Made by a program: the position numbers and the translations under genes. Below, in pieces: positions 46,266-55,642 of a stretch of 64,000 nt of DNA. Every line of letters starts with the position of its first letter. The first letter of the stretch is position 1. Below the pieces are notes generated by a model. The model was not told the origin of the DNA and did not search any database. It was given only the letters and a program-made list of their open reading frames with translations. This DNA is from Enterovibrio baiacu (GTDB lineage: Bacteria > Pseudomonadota > Gammaproteobacteria > Enterobacterales > Vibrionaceae): the NCBI RefSeq assembly GCF_004120195.1, contig NZ_SCHN01000019.1, forward strand, positions 491-64,490, written 5' to 3'.

Positions 46266-49067
46266 TTAGTGGGCTTGGTCCCAGTTAATACCGCTACCTG
46301 ATTCAGCAATCAAAGGCACTTCTAGCATTGCTGCTGACTCCATGAGCCTGCAAACCGTCGCTTCTACCTCAGACAGGTGTTCGGTATCGACTTCCAACAC
46401 CAATTCATCGTGCACTTGCATGATAAGGGACACGCGTCCTTCTGGTTGCTGTTGGATCCAGCCATCGACAAAAATCATCGCACGTTTGATGATATCTGCT
46501 GCCGTGCCCTGCATAGGCGCGTTAATCGCGGCACGTTCTGCCGCCTTACGACGCATACCATTGCTCGATTTAATCTCAGGCAGATGCAGTCGACGCCCAA
46601 AGATGGTTTCAACATACCCTTGTTCCGCCGCCTGCAAACGCGTGGCTTCCATGTACTGCTTCACACCAGGGTAACGTTCAAAATAACGTTCCATGTACTG
46701 CTGCGCTTCACCACGCGGGATCCCCAACTGCTTCGCCAGACCAAATGCACTCATGCCGTAGATCAAACCAAAGTTAATCGCCTTCGCACGTCGGCGCATT
46801 TCAGACGTCACATCCGAGATATCTATGCCCATGACTTCCGCAGCGGTAGCACTGTGAATGTCTTTGCCGTGGCGGAACGCATCGATCAATGCTTCATCAC
46901 CCGACAAGTGCGCCATGATACGCAGTTCAATTTGAGAGTAATCGACGGCCAGAATGGTTTTATCCGCCGGCGCAATGAAGGCTTGGCGAATACGACGACC
47001 TTCTTCATTACGAATTGGAATGTTCTGCAAGTTTGGATCGGTAGAAGACAAACGTCCTGTTGCGGTGACGGCTTGATGATAAGACGTGTGAACACGCTTG
47101 GTCGTTGGGTTCACCATCTTTGGCAGTTTGTCGGTGTAGGTGGATTTTAGCTTCGCAAGTCCACGGTATTCCAAAATGCGTTTTGGCAGTGGGTAGTCCA
47201 ACGCTAACTCTTGCAAGACTTCTTCATTGGTCGAAGGCGTACCTGATGGTGTCTTCTTGATCACCGGCAGCCCCATTTTTTCAAACAGAATCACTTGAAG
47301 CTGTTTTGGCGAGCTAAGATTGAACTCTTCACCAGCCAATTCAAACGTCTCTTTCTCTAGGACATCCAAACGCGCCGCAATTTCTTGCGATTGTTTACCC
47401 AGCATATCGCTATCGATCAACACACCGTGGCGTTCAATGCGCGAAAGCACAGGCACCAATGGCATTTCGTATTGCTCGAAAATGGCTTTGAGCTTGTCAT
47501 CATTGTTGATGTGTCCCATCAGCGCAAGATGCAATCGTAACGTCACATCTGCATCTTCCGCCGCGTAAGGCGCAGCTTGCTCAAGTTCAATTTGATTGAA
47601 GGTTAGCTGCTTTTTACCTTTACCTGCGATGTCTTCAAAACTGATGCATTTATGCTGCAGGTAACGCGTGGCAAGGCTGTCCATATCATGACGGCCAGCC
47701 ACACTGTTATAGACGTACGACTCCAACATGGTATCGAACGCGATACCCTTCATGTTGATGTCGTAACGTGCCAACACACTGGCGTCATATTTCAGGTTTT
47801 GACCCACCTTCAATGCGCCCGCATCTTCCAGCCAGCCCTTCATTTCAGCAATGACCCAATCACGATCTAATTGCTTAGGCGCATCAAGGTAATCGTGCGC
47901 AACAGGAACATACGCCGCTTCACCCGGTGCGATGGCAAAAGATAAACCGACCAGATTGGCTTCCATGTAATCTAGGCTGTCTGTTTCGGTGTCGAACGCC
48001 ACCACGTCTGCCGCGCGCAGTTTTTCCATCCATGCGTGGAATGCTTCTTCGGTCAATACCGTGTCATATTGGCTGCGATCAATGGTAGCGGCAGAGAATT
48101 CAGCGTCTTTCGCGGCAGAAGCCGATGACGCGCCCACGGATGCAGAAGAAGACGCGCCAGCTGCAACAGAATCAATCCCTGCATTGCCGCTTTGCGCTTC
48201 GGCAAGCCAACGCTTGAAGTTCAATTCTGTAAATAGCGCTACCAGCTTCTCGTTATCCGCTTCGCCATTGATCAATTCTTCTGGACGAGCAGGCAATTCG
48301 CAATCCAGCTTGATGGTGGCAAGCTCATAAGACAGGTAAGCATTTTCTCGGTTATCCTCGAGCTTCTTCGCCATGGTTTTCGAGCCACGGAAGCCCAAAC
48401 CTGCGATTTGGTCGAGGTTGTCATACAGCTTACTTAAGCCACCAATGCCTGCGATCAGCGCTGTCGCTGTTTTCTCACCCACACCAGGAACGCCTGGAAT
48501 GTTATCGACTTTATCGCCCATCAGTGCAAGGTAATCGATAATGTGTTCAGGGCCAAAACCGTACTTATCATGCACACCTTGCGGATCCATGATGACATTG
48601 GTCATGGTGTTGATCAGCGTGACATTTTCATCAACCAGCTGCGCCATGTCTTTATCGCCCGTACTGATCAAGATCGGCATACCCGCCGCCGAACCTTGTG
48701 TCGCGAGCGTACCGATCACGTCGTCCGCTTCCACGCCTTCGATCACCATCATTGGGAAGCCCATGGCTTCAATGATCGCGTGCAATGGTGCGATCTGACC
48801 GCGAAGATCATCCGGCATGGGTGGACGATTCGCTTTGTACTCACTGTACATGTCGTCGCGAAAGGTCTTTCCTTTGGCGTCAAAAATCACCGCCACATTT
48901 GATTTTGGATACTGCTTCACCAAACTGCGTAGCATGTTTACGACGCCATACACGGCCCCCGTCGGTTCACCTTTTGCATTGGTGAGATTAGGAGAAGCGT
49001 GGTACGCGCGGTAAAGGTAGGAAGAGCCGTCGACCAAAATCAACGGGTTTTCAGGATTCATGGCCAT
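46266..49067 (-). CDS. polA: DNA polymerase I
   Basis: PolA fills gaps in excision repair and removes Okazaki primers. The 933-residue protein (E. coli 928) has the 5'-3' exonuclease domain (residues about 1-290), an Ala/Ser-rich linker near 300-330, an intact 3'-5' proofreading domain (FDTETDSLD, exo I), and the polymerase domain with [16 protein letters not shown] (motif A), [14 protein letters not shown] (motif B) and VHDELVLEV (motif C). All catalytic acids are present. The ATG at 49067 lacks a strong binding site; a second ATG two codons on is possible. Confidence 0.98.
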   Translation of the reverse strand: MAMNPENPLILVDGSSYLYRAYHASPNLTNAKGEPTGAVYGVVNMLRSLVKQYPKSNVAVIFDAKGKTFRDDMYSEYKANRPPMPDDLRGQIAPLHAIIEAMGFPMMVIEGVEADDVIGTLATQGSAAGMPILISTGDKDMAQLVDENVTLINTMTNVIMDPQGVHDKYGFGPEHIIDYLALMGDKVDNIPGVPGVGEKTATALIAGIGGLSKLYDNLDQIAGLGFRGSKTMAKKLEDNRENAYLSYELATIKLDCELPARPEELINGEADNEKLVALFTELNFKRWLAEAQSGNAGIDSVAAGASSSASVGASSASAAKDAEFSAATIDRSQYDTVLTEEAFHAWMEKLRAADVVAFDTETDSLDYMEANLVGLSFAIAPGEAAYVPVAHDYLDAPKQLDRDWVIAEMKGWLEDAGALKVGQNLKYDASVLARYDINMKGIAFDTMLESYVYNSVAGRHDMDSLATRYLQHKCISFEDIAGKGKKQLTFNQIELEQAAPYAAEDADVTLRLHLALMGHINNDDKLKAIFEQYEMPLVPVLSRIERHGVLIDSDMLGKQSQEIAARLDVLEKETFELAGEEFNLSSPKQLQVILFEKMGLPVIKKTPSGTPSTNEEVLQELALDYPLPKRILEYRGLAKLKSTYTDKLPKMVNPTTKRVHTSYHQAVTATGRLSSTDPNLQNIPIRNEEGRRIRQAFIAPADKTILAVDYSQIELRIMAHLSGDEALIDAFRHGKDIHSATAAEVMGIDISDVTSEMRRRAKAINFGLIYGMSAFGLAKQLGIPRGEAQQYMERYFERYPGVKQYMEATRLQAAEQGYVETIFGRRLHLPEIKSSNGMRRKAAERAAINAPMQGTAADIIKRAMIFVDGWIQQQPEGRVSLIMQVHDELVLEVDTEHLSEVEATVCRLMESAAMLEVPLIAESGSGINWDQAH

Positions 49068-49319
49068 AACTGTCTTAGCTAACCGGAAAATGATGGATAG
49101 GTAAGGATGCCATGACTAGAGAAATCTGTTAACCCACGATTGAGAGATAGTTACCCAAACATCCAGAAGTTGCAGGATTCGGCGTGCTTTATGAAGAAAG
49201 GTAAGCTGAAAATGGCTTTTACCCTCCCAACATGAAGATGCTCACATTCAGGTTGATGAGGCATAAGTGGTCGGCAGACTTGAGATAAATGTTGGAAGTT
49301 CACACCGTAGGCCGAAAAA

Positions 49320-49520
49320 GACGATCATTTAAAACCCTACACAGAGTTATACAACACATGCCGTTCTGTGGATAAGTTTGTTGGTATTTATTTTTAACGT
49401 GTTAGATCGCTTGTGTGTATTTTGAAAATACTGAAATTAATTCCTTATATTATAAACAGTTAACATCAACACTTTGATCGTGATCAGGATCGTGATCAGA
49501 TCATCGACTGTGGAAAAAGA
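49320..49520. other. DnaA-box and GATC cluster in the polA-elbB gap (origin-like)
   Basis: Two DnaA boxes are present: TGTGGATAA (49367-49375, perfect) and TGTGGAAAA (49509-49517, consensus class). Between them are an A/T-rich tract (about 49418-49465), an IHF-like ATCAACACTTTG, and five GATC sites in 27 bp (49476-49502), which include a perfect tandem of the 12-mer GATCGTGATCAG. Two further GATC sites, at 49323 and 49405, flank the first box. The usual vibrio oriC lies elsewhere (mioC-mnmG), so this is more likely a DnaA/SeqA-binding regulatory or titration locus. The rest of the 631-bp gap shows nothing coding. Confidence 0.5.
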
Positions 49521-49698
49521 AATTATTCTCCTCTCAATTCGACGAAAAACCAAATTTTCGACCTGAAATGAAAGGATGTGATCCCGTTGCATTCAAATAC
49601 ACATCGCTTTGCTCATAATCTGTACTTCTTTTGACGATTAGATAGGCATCATTCTGTTGCTGCTCTTTTCGACGTTTCACTGATGCGAGGTGCTAAGA

Positions 49699-50349
49699 AT
49701 GAAAAATATTGCCGTGATTTTATCTGGGTGTGGTGTCTTTGATGGCACAGAAATTCATGAAGCAGTGCTATCACTTCTCGCAATAGAGCAAGCCGGCGCA
49801 ACATGGCATTGTTTCGCACCAGACATAGAAAAACGCCACGTGCTCAATCATCAAACTGGCGAAGAAAGCGGCGCACCACGAAATGTGTTGGAAGAATCTG
49901 CACGCATCGCGCGCGGCGACGTTCGCCCTCTTTCTACACTGGATGCCCGAGAGTTCGATGCCTTGTTGCTGCCGGGCGGTTTTGGTGTGGCGAAGAACTT
50001 GTGCGATTTCGCCATCAATGGCACCGCAATGACAGTGCAAGAAGATGTATTGGTCGTGTGTAAAGCATTTGCCGATGCTGAGAAACCCGCAGGCTACCTT
50101 TGTATTGCTCCCATACTGATCCCTGCGATCTATGGGCCTGGTGCAAAAGGCACTATCGGCAATGATCCCGAAACAGCTGCAGCATTCAATGCCATGGGCG
50201 GTGAGCACATCAAATGCCCTGTCGATGACTTCGTGTTAGATCAAAGCCGACGTATTCTTTCCACCCCTGCATATATGTTGGCAGGCAGTGTCAGTGAAGC
50301 GGCGTCAGGCATTAACAAGTTGGTCGCGAAATTGGTGGAATTGGGATAA
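49699..50349 (+). CDS. elbB: DJ-1/PfpI family glyoxalase ElbB
   Basis: The 216-residue protein (E. coli 217) belongs to the DJ-1/PfpI superfamily. It shows the family fold from MKNIAVILSGCGVFDGTEIHE, the LLLPGGFG turn, and the nucleophile elbow CIAPIL with its cysteine near residue 135. The E. coli protein has weak glyoxalase activity and has been linked to isoprenoid synthesis. ATG 49699 is chosen over the GTG at 49690; GAGG lies upstream. Confidence 0.93.
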   Translation: MKNIAVILSGCGVFDGTEIHEAVLSLLAIEQAGATWHCFAPDIEKRHVLNHQTGEESGAPRNVLEESARIARGDVRPLSTLDAREFDALLLPGGFGVAKNLCDFAINGTAMTVQEDVLVVCKAFADAEKPAGYLCIAPILIPAIYGPGAKGTIGNDPETAAAFNAMGGEHIKCPVDDFVLDQSRRILSTPAYMLAGSVSEAASGINKLVAKLVELG

Positions 50350-50383
50350 CGAGGGAAAACTGCGAGGTAGGGAAGCCAGAAAG

Positions 50384-50526
50384 AAAAAAGCGACGCCGGA
50401 AGGGGCGTCGCCTGCATCAGGGTAAACTGCTAGAAAAGGCGCAGTCTAATGCAAATACATATACTGGAAGCAATGTGAGCAATGTCGTGTGCCCCTCAGC
50501 GAAGATATCGCGTTTCGCCTTAGGAC
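50384..50526 (-). ncRNA. ryhB: RyhB iron-stress small RNA
   Basis: On the minus strand the core ACGACATTGCTCACATTGC (50490-50472 region) is identical to the heart of E. coli RyhB, continuing TTCCAGTAT. RyhB pairs with mRNAs of iron-using proteins through Hfq when iron is scarce. A promoter TTGTCA-18-TATTAT (50562-50533) gives a start near 50526. The stem GCGACGCC/GGGCGTCGC followed by T6 (50412-50384) ends it, for a length of about 143 nt, longer than the 90 nt of E. coli and shorter than that of V. cholerae. Confidence 0.95.
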
Positions 50527-50528
50527 GA

Positions 50529-50553
50529 GATAATAATAACCATTCTCATTATC
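50529..50553 (-). promoter_or_regulatory. Fur box over the ryhB promoter
   Basis: GATAATAATAACCATTCTC matches the 19-bp Fur consensus at about 16 positions, and a second overlapping register ends in CATTATC. The site covers the -10 box and spacer of ryhB, so iron-loaded Fur should block transcription. Confidence 0.9.
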
Positions 50554-50590
50554 ATCTGACAACCCATTTCGTTCAGTTTTTCTTCACTCT

Positions 50591-51028
50591 TTAACTAGAT
50601 GTGATCTTTTTCACAAAATGAAGGCGATATTGCGCCAGTTCATCTTTCTTTTCTAAATGCTCAATGTGGTAGTGGTTGTTCAGCAGCAAGCACAGCATGC
50701 CCGCATAGCAGTTGCGAGATTTAACACGAATGGTTTGGTAGCCATGGCTCGCCACCCAGCGCTCCTGCGCGTGCAGTAAGCCTTGTGCAATGCCGCGACG
50801 ACGCCCCTTCTTCGTCACGCCTCCGATCCAGCTATAGAAACAATCGTCATCCAGTTGATAGCCAATTTTAACGCCAACCACTTCGCCATCATCATCGGCC
50901 ACCAGCACGAGGCATGCTTTGTCGCCAATGCGTCGTTTCAGTGAGGCTAACGTTTCAACACGCGCGAACTCTTCAATTCTCCCGAGCACATCTACGGCTT
51001 CTTCTAGCGTGCCTTCTCGAATAATCAT
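50591..51028 (-). CDS. GNAT family N-acetyltransferase
   Basis: A 145-residue protein with the GNAT core: beta strands around VLVADDDGEVVGVKIGY, the acetyl-CoA loop KKGRRRGIAQGLLHAQ (R/Q-x-x-G-x-A type) and a C-terminal strand. The substrate is unknown. It stands alone. Its stop lies just upstream of the ryhB promoter in the same direction, with no terminator between them, so read-through into ryhB is possible. Confidence 0.88.
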   Translation of the reverse strand: MIIREGTLEEAVDVLGRIEEFARVETLASLKRRIGDKACLVLVADDDGEVVGVKIGYQLDDDCFYSWIGGVTKKGRRRGIAQGLLHAQERWVASHGYQTIRVKSRNCYAGMLCLLLNNHYHIEHLEKKDELAQYRLHFVKKITSS

Positions 51029-51129
51029 GGTAAAAATCCTTATGCAGACCGTTTAGCGAGTATAGTAATTCCGACGTTGCACGATTTGTTTCGGAGCAAC
51101 AAAGCCCATCATTTCGATTCAAGTGGCAT

Positions 51130-51154
51130 AAAAAAAGCCGATCTCTCGACCGGC
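51130..51154 (-). terminator. terminator after yhhQ
   Basis: On the minus strand the stem GCCGGTC/GATCGGC (one G-U pair) with loop GAGA is followed by T7. Confidence 0.82.
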
Positions 51155-51183
51155 TCCTCTTCCCTCAAAACTGTGTGTTTGCG

Positions 51184-51864
51184 TTAGACGCGGCTTGAGC
51201 TCGGCTGCTCAATAGCAACGTTCGTATCCACCTTGGTGATACGACTGACCACATAGTTCAGCAGCACACCGTACATAGGCACAAACAATCCAAGACTGAT
51301 CACCAGCTTGAATGCGTAATCCACCAGTGCGATTTCCTTCCAGTTTTCCGCCATAAAGGCATCAGGGCTGTTGTAAAACGCAATCGCAAAGAACGCCAAG
51401 GTATCAATCGCATTACCAAACAGCGTTGAGCAGCTAGGGGCTACCCACCATTGTTTGGTTTGACGCAGACGATTGAACACGTGGATGTCGAGGATTTGAC
51501 CCAGCATGTACGCCATGAAACTTGCGGCGGCAATACGGGCTACAAACAGATTAAACTCCGTCAGATGTGCGAGACCTTGATACTGTCCTTGATAGAACAG
51601 CACGGATAACACATAAGAAATCAGCAGTGACGGCACCATGACACTGAAGATGATCCGACGCGCCATGCCTGCACCATAGATACGTACCGTTAGATCTGTT
51701 GCCAGAAAAATAAACGGAAAGGTAAATGCGCCCCACGTCGTGTGGAAACCAAAAATGGTGAAGGGCAGCTGAACCAAATAGTTGCTAGATGCAATGATGA
51801 CGAGGTGGAAAACCACCAAGTATGAAAGGGCTTTGCGCTGTTGCGCGGGCGTAAAAGTGCTCAT
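51184..51864 (-). CDS. yhhQ: queuosine precursor transporter YhhQ
   Basis: An inner-membrane importer of 7-cyano- or 7-aminomethyl-7-deazaguanine for queuosine tRNA modification. The 226-residue protein has about six membrane segments and the conserved pieces NYLVQLPF, TFPFIFLATDLTVRIYG and SCSTLFGNAIDTLAFFAIAF. ATG 51864 has AAGG 7 bp upstream. No preQ1 riboswitch was recognised in front of it. Confidence 0.94.
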   Translation of the reverse strand: MSTFTPAQQRKALSYLVVFHLVIIASSNYLVQLPFTIFGFHTTWGAFTFPFIFLATDLTVRIYGAGMARRIIFSVMVPSLLISYVLSVLFYQGQYQGLAHLTEFNLFVARIAAASFMAYMLGQILDIHVFNRLRQTKQWWVAPSCSTLFGNAIDTLAFFAIAFYNSPDAFMAENWKEIALVDYAFKLVISLGLFVPMYGVLLNYVVSRITKVDTNVAIEQPSSSRV

Positions 51865-52039
51865 TGTGAACCTTTTTGTCATTGGGGGCGAGGGAACCCA
51901 AATTAACTACAAATGCTAAGCCTCTGGACTTAACACCTTATTTTTCACTGATTCGCGAACCAAATTGGCGCGCTCATTCTTAACGAACGGATCAGAAGGT
52001 GGCGAATTATACAGCAAATCTTTCGATTGCCAACTGCCT

Positions 52040-52378
52040 TCAGGAGGTTGAGGTTTGGAGCTGGTTAACGAGCCAGTTATTCAAGAACGTGAGTTCGTCA
52101 TCGCCGTCAGCGCCAAGGCGCTCTAGCCACAAACTTGCGCTGTAATGCTCGGCTTTTAACATGAACTGCACGCCCTCAAAATCGACCAGCCAGCTCATCA
52201 AATCCGCATCCATTTGCTTTTCAATGATGGCAGCATCAATCAATTGGCAAAACGCGGCGGCATAACCGTCTGCATTGTCGAAATCCAGATCATCAATGGC
52301 CAACACAAAACGCCCTTCTTCGATATCAAAGAGCGCTATGTTCGCGTGTGTCAGTATGCGGTTATCCGTAGCTGGCAT
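52040..52378 (-). CDS. DUF3630 protein
   Basis: A small acidic cytoplasmic protein, 112 residues from ATG 52378. That start overlaps the end of recQ by 17 bp and has GGAT 7 bp upstream; an in-frame ATG 30 bp earlier is possible. The family is found beside recQ in vibrios and related genera. Function is unknown. A DNA repair link is only suggested by the position. Confidence 0.8.
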   Translation of the reverse strand: MPATDNRILTHANIALFDIEEGRFVLAIDDLDFDNADGYAAAFCQLIDAAIIEKQMDADLMSWLVDFEGVQFMLKAEHYSASLWLERLGADGDDELTFLNNWLVNQLQTSTS

Positions 52379-54212
52379 CGTTTGAATCCATGGTGATGTG
52401 ATCTTCAATCACGTCTAAAAAGACATTGCCGTATTTTTCGAGCTTACGTTGGCCTACCCCGTTCACTGCGAGCAGTTCACCTTGCGAAGTTGGGATCATC
52501 TCCGCCATCTCAATCAAGGTGGCATCGTTAAACACCACGTAAGGCGGGACGTCTTCTTCATCGGCAATGGCTTTGCGCAGCTTGCGCAGTTTCGCGAAGA
52601 GTTTTTTATCGTAATTACGCTTACCAAGCTTGTCGGCTTTGCTGCGCGGCGACAACCCCAAACGCGGCACGGCCAGTTCCAGCGCGATTTCACCGCGTAA
52701 TAATGGACGCGCTTCTTCGGTCAATTGCAGCACAGAGCTTCGAGCAATGTTCTGCACCAAATACCCGCGGTGGATCAACTGACGGTAAATACTGACCCAA
52801 TACTCATGGCTATTATCCTTGCCCAGTCCATAGGTGCTGAGCTTTTCATGGGCATGATCTTTGATGCGTTGGTTTTGCATGCCACGAAGCACTTCCACCA
52901 CGTAGCCCACACCAAAGCTTTGGTTCACGCGATACACACAAGACAACGCTTTTTGCGCCTGCTCAGTGCCATCAAACAAGGTGGGTGGGTCTAGGCAAAT
53001 GTCGCAGTTGCCGCACGGCTTCTCGCGGTATTCACCGAAGTAGTTCAGTAGCACCAAACGACGACATGTTAGGGCTTCTGCAAAAGCCCCCATGGCATTC
53101 AGCTTGTGGCTTTCCACTTGCTTTTGCGGGCCCTCTGGCTTTTCTTGCAAGCAGCGATGCAGCCAACCAATGTCTGACGGGTCATAGAACATCACCGCTT
53201 CTGCGGGCAAACCATCGCGCCCCGCACGGCCCGTTTCCTGATAGTAGGATTCGATGTTTCTCGGAATATCGTAATGCACCACAAAGCGCACGTTGGGTTT
53301 GTTGATCCCCATGCCGAATGCCACGGTGGCCACCACGATTTGAATGTCATCGCGTTGGAAGGCATCTTGCACAAATCCACGTTGCTCATTACTCATGCCG
53401 GCGTGATAACCCGCCGCACGGATATTTTGGTCGCACAATTTTTCCGCGACCTGCTCAACACGCTTTCGGCTGTTGCAATAAATAATGCCGCTTTGACCAG
53501 ACTGAGTGGTCAAAAATTGGGTGAGTTGCGCGAGGGGTTTGTGCTTTTCAAGCAAGGTGTAGCGAATGTTAGGCCTGTCGAAGCTGCCGAGGTAAATGTT
53601 AGGGGCGTTCAACGCCAAACGCTGGCAAATGTCTTGACGCGTGGTGTCATCAGCCGTGGCCGTCAGCGCCATCACAGGCACATCAACAAAGTGCTGTTTC
53701 AGCATGCCAAGTTGCGCATACTCTGGGCGGAAGTCGTGCCCCCACTGTGACACACAGTGCGCTTCATCGACAGCAATCAACCCTACTTGAGCCGATTGCA
53801 GACGTTCGATGAAATCTCGCATCAGCACACGTTCAGGCGACACATACAAAAGCTTTAAATTGCCTTCTCGTAGCGCTCGCCAGGTTTCGCTTTGTTCGTC
53901 TGGCGTCATCGAAGAGTTCAAGCACGCCGCCTGCACACCGTTGGCGAGCAGTTGGTCGACCTGATCTTTCATTAAAGAAATGAGCGGGGAAATGACAATC
54001 GTGATGCCATCACGCACCAAGGCAGGAATTTGGTAGCACAGGCTCTTACCGCCACCCGTGGGCATAATGACCAAACAATCTTGACCTGCAATCACAGCAT
54101 CAATGATTTCTTTCTGACCGTCGCGATAGCTGTGGTAGCCGAATACCTTCTGAAGAACAGAGTGATCGTGAGCGATTTCCGACGTTAACGCGGTCGAATC
54201 AGTAGGGGTCAT
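52362..54212 (-). CDS. recQ: ATP-dependent DNA helicase RecQ
   Basis: A 3'-5' helicase in the RecF repair pathway. The 616-residue protein has Walker A MPTGGGKS, the DEAH box DEAHC, the helicase C domain (QETGRAGRDG), the zinc-binding RQC module (CRRLVLL...CGNCDIC, residues about 375-400) and a C-terminal HRDC domain (LLAVNGVGQRKLEKYG). ATG 54212 has AGAGG 5 bp upstream; an ATG ten codons earlier is less supported. Confidence 0.97.
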   Translation of the reverse strand: MTPTDSTALTSEIAHDHSVLQKVFGYHSYRDGQKEIIDAVIAGQDCLVIMPTGGGKSLCYQIPALVRDGITIVISPLISLMKDQVDQLLANGVQAACLNSSMTPDEQSETWRALREGNLKLLYVSPERVLMRDFIERLQSAQVGLIAVDEAHCVSQWGHDFRPEYAQLGMLKQHFVDVPVMALTATADDTTRQDICQRLALNAPNIYLGSFDRPNIRYTLLEKHKPLAQLTQFLTTQSGQSGIIYCNSRKRVEQVAEKLCDQNIRAAGYHAGMSNEQRGFVQDAFQRDDIQIVVATVAFGMGINKPNVRFVVHYDIPRNIESYYQETGRAGRDGLPAEAVMFYDPSDIGWLHRCLQEKPEGPQKQVESHKLNAMGAFAEALTCRRLVLLNYFGEYREKPCGNCDICLDPPTLFDGTEQAQKALSCVYRVNQSFGVGYVVEVLRGMQNQRIKDHAHEKLSTYGLGKDNSHEYWVSIYRQLIHRGYLVQNIARSSVLQLTEEARPLLRGEIALELAVPRLGLSPRSKADKLGKRNYDKKLFAKLRKLRKAIADEEDVPPYVVFNDATLIEMAEMIPTSQGELLAVNGVGQRKLEKYGNVFLDVIEDHITMDSNDASYG

Positions 54213-54507
54213 AGCGCCTCTCTTCGAAGAATTGGCGCTCATTCTAAACGTACCACGGCAATGTTGAAAGCGATGCTGGCGTTGTACAAAATTTTCTCAC
54301 CAATTTGTCACTCGAAGGGTGTGATTAAACTCTCATCATCCATATACTGACCAAAGCAGCAAAACAATTTGCATTCAATGCCATTGCTCAGCCGTTCGGC
54401 AGTGACAATGCCACTTCATCCTTATATTTCGCTGCTTACTTCGCCACTTGGCGACATTTATTCTTTGAACCGCCCTTCCAGTTGCCGCATAGGCTGTCGC
54501 TTTACCC
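54213..54507. other. recQ-rarD intergenic region
   Basis: About 300 bp between divergent recQ and rarD. It must carry both promoters. Open frame in phase with rarD continues through it but has no binding site or membrane character, so it is treated as non-coding. Nothing else was recognised. Confidence 0.45.
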
Positions 54508-54540
54508 ATGGAAGGAAAACAACACGAGATAACGCAGTGA
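54508..54540 (+). promoter_or_regulatory. possible 10-codon upstream frame of rarD
   Basis: ATG 54508 opens a 10-residue frame (MEGKQHEITQ) whose TGA overlaps the GTG start of rarD (54537). Overlap of this kind would couple translation. No strong binding site precedes the ATG, so it may be chance. Confidence 0.3.
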
Positions 54541-55448
54541 ATGATGCGCAACAAACTCGCCGTGGCGTTTTGCTCGCCCTTGGCGCGTATACCATGTGGG
54601 GCGTCGCCCCCATTTACTTTAAATCGCTGACCGACGTTCCTCCACTTGAAGTGCTCATGCACCGTGTGCTTTGGTCGTTTTTCTTTTTAGCTGTCATTGT
54701 CTATATGAGCAGCGGCATGGCACGTGTTCGTCTGCTATTTAAAGACAAGAAGCGCATGGCATTGCTTGCGATCACCGCCATCGTGATTGCCAGTAACTGG
54801 CTGATATTTATCTGGGCCGTTGGCAGTAACCGCATGCTCGACGCCAGTTTAGGGTATTACATCAACCCACTGTTGAATGTGGTGCTTGGCATGGTGTTTC
54901 TCGGCGAACGTTTTCGAAAACTGCAATGGCTTGCTGTTGCACTTGCCACTGCAGGCGTGGGCATTCAGTTAGTCACCTTTGGCTCGCTGCCTTGGGTCGC
55001 GTTAGTGCTTGCGAGTAGCTTCGGCGTTTACGGGTTACTGCGTAAAAAAATCAATGTCGATGCGGCGACTGGCCTTTTCATCGAAACCTTGGTGCTATTG
55101 CCCGCATCTATTATTTACCTGTTTTTCATCGCAGAGAGCACGACCTCAAACTTGCTCGATAACAGCATTGGCATGAACTTATTACTGATCGCAGCGGGTG
55201 TTGTCACGACGCTGCCCCTGCTTTGTTTTAACGGCGCTGCCACTAAATTACGTTTATCGACCTTAGGTTTTTTCCAATACATCGGCCCAAGCATCATGTT
55301 CTTGCTGGCGATTGGTTTGTACAACGAACCGTTTACCGCAGACAAAGCGACGACCTTCACCTTCATTTGGACAGCACTGGTGGTCTTTACGTTTGATGCG
55401 GTGAAGCAGCAGCGAAAACAGCGACGCGAAAAGAAAGCGCAGCCTTAA
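54537..55448 (+). CDS. rarD: EamA-family transporter RarD
   Basis: A ten-segment inner-membrane protein of the drug/metabolite transporter superfamily; the name comes from a chloramphenicol phenotype and the true substrate is unknown. The GTG start at 54537 gives 303 residues and an N terminus (MNDAQQTRRGVLLALGAYTMWG) that aligns with E. coli RarD. Conserved pieces include ASLGYYINPLLNVVLGM and LSTLGFFQYIGPS. A palindrome, AACGCGATATCGCGTT, spans the stop codon (55447-55462), and a terminator follows. Confidence 0.93.
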   Translation: MNDAQQTRRGVLLALGAYTMWGVAPIYFKSLTDVPPLEVLMHRVLWSFFFLAVIVYMSSGMARVRLLFKDKKRMALLAITAIVIASNWLIFIWAVGSNRMLDASLGYYINPLLNVVLGMVFLGERFRKLQWLAVALATAGVGIQLVTFGSLPWVALVLASSFGVYGLLRKKINVDAATGLFIETLVLLPASIIYLFFIAESTTSNLLDNSIGMNLLLIAAGVVTTLPLLCFNGAATKLRLSTLGFFQYIGPSIMFLLAIGLYNEPFTADKATTFTFIWTALVVFTFDAVKQQRKQRREKKAQP

Positions 55449-55490
55449 CGCGATATCGCGTTTAATCGCACATCATGTTCAAAACGGCAC

Positions 55491-55516
55491 GTCATGTGCC
55501 GTTTTTCTTTCACCAC
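55491..55516 (+). terminator. terminator after rarD
   Basis: The stem AAAACGGCAC/GTGCCGTTTT with loop GTCAT is followed by further T. Confidence 0.85.
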
Positions 55517-55642
55517 CCTCCGTATCTATCTTTCCGTAACTTCTCAATAAATTTCCCTTTTGCCTCGACTTTCCGACACATCACCTTCGCGATGGAGAAC
55601 TATACTGAAAGACCAATCGTTCAGGTGGCAAAAGGAATTCCA

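Noticed and set aside
46377-47150. 257-codon plus-strand frame
   Set aside because: It is a long shadow antisense to the conserved polymerase domain of polA.
49320-49520. The true chromosomal oriC
   Set aside because: In Vibrionaceae oriC lies between mioC and mnmG near parAB; none of these genes is here, so the cluster is called origin-like only.
54369-54536. 56-codon N-terminal extension of RarD
   Set aside because: It is not hydrophobic, has no binding site, and E. coli RarD begins at the residue matching GTG 54537.
55475-55642. 56-codon extension of gamma-glutamyltranspeptidase
   Set aside because: It overlaps the rarD terminator and would place the signal peptide internally.
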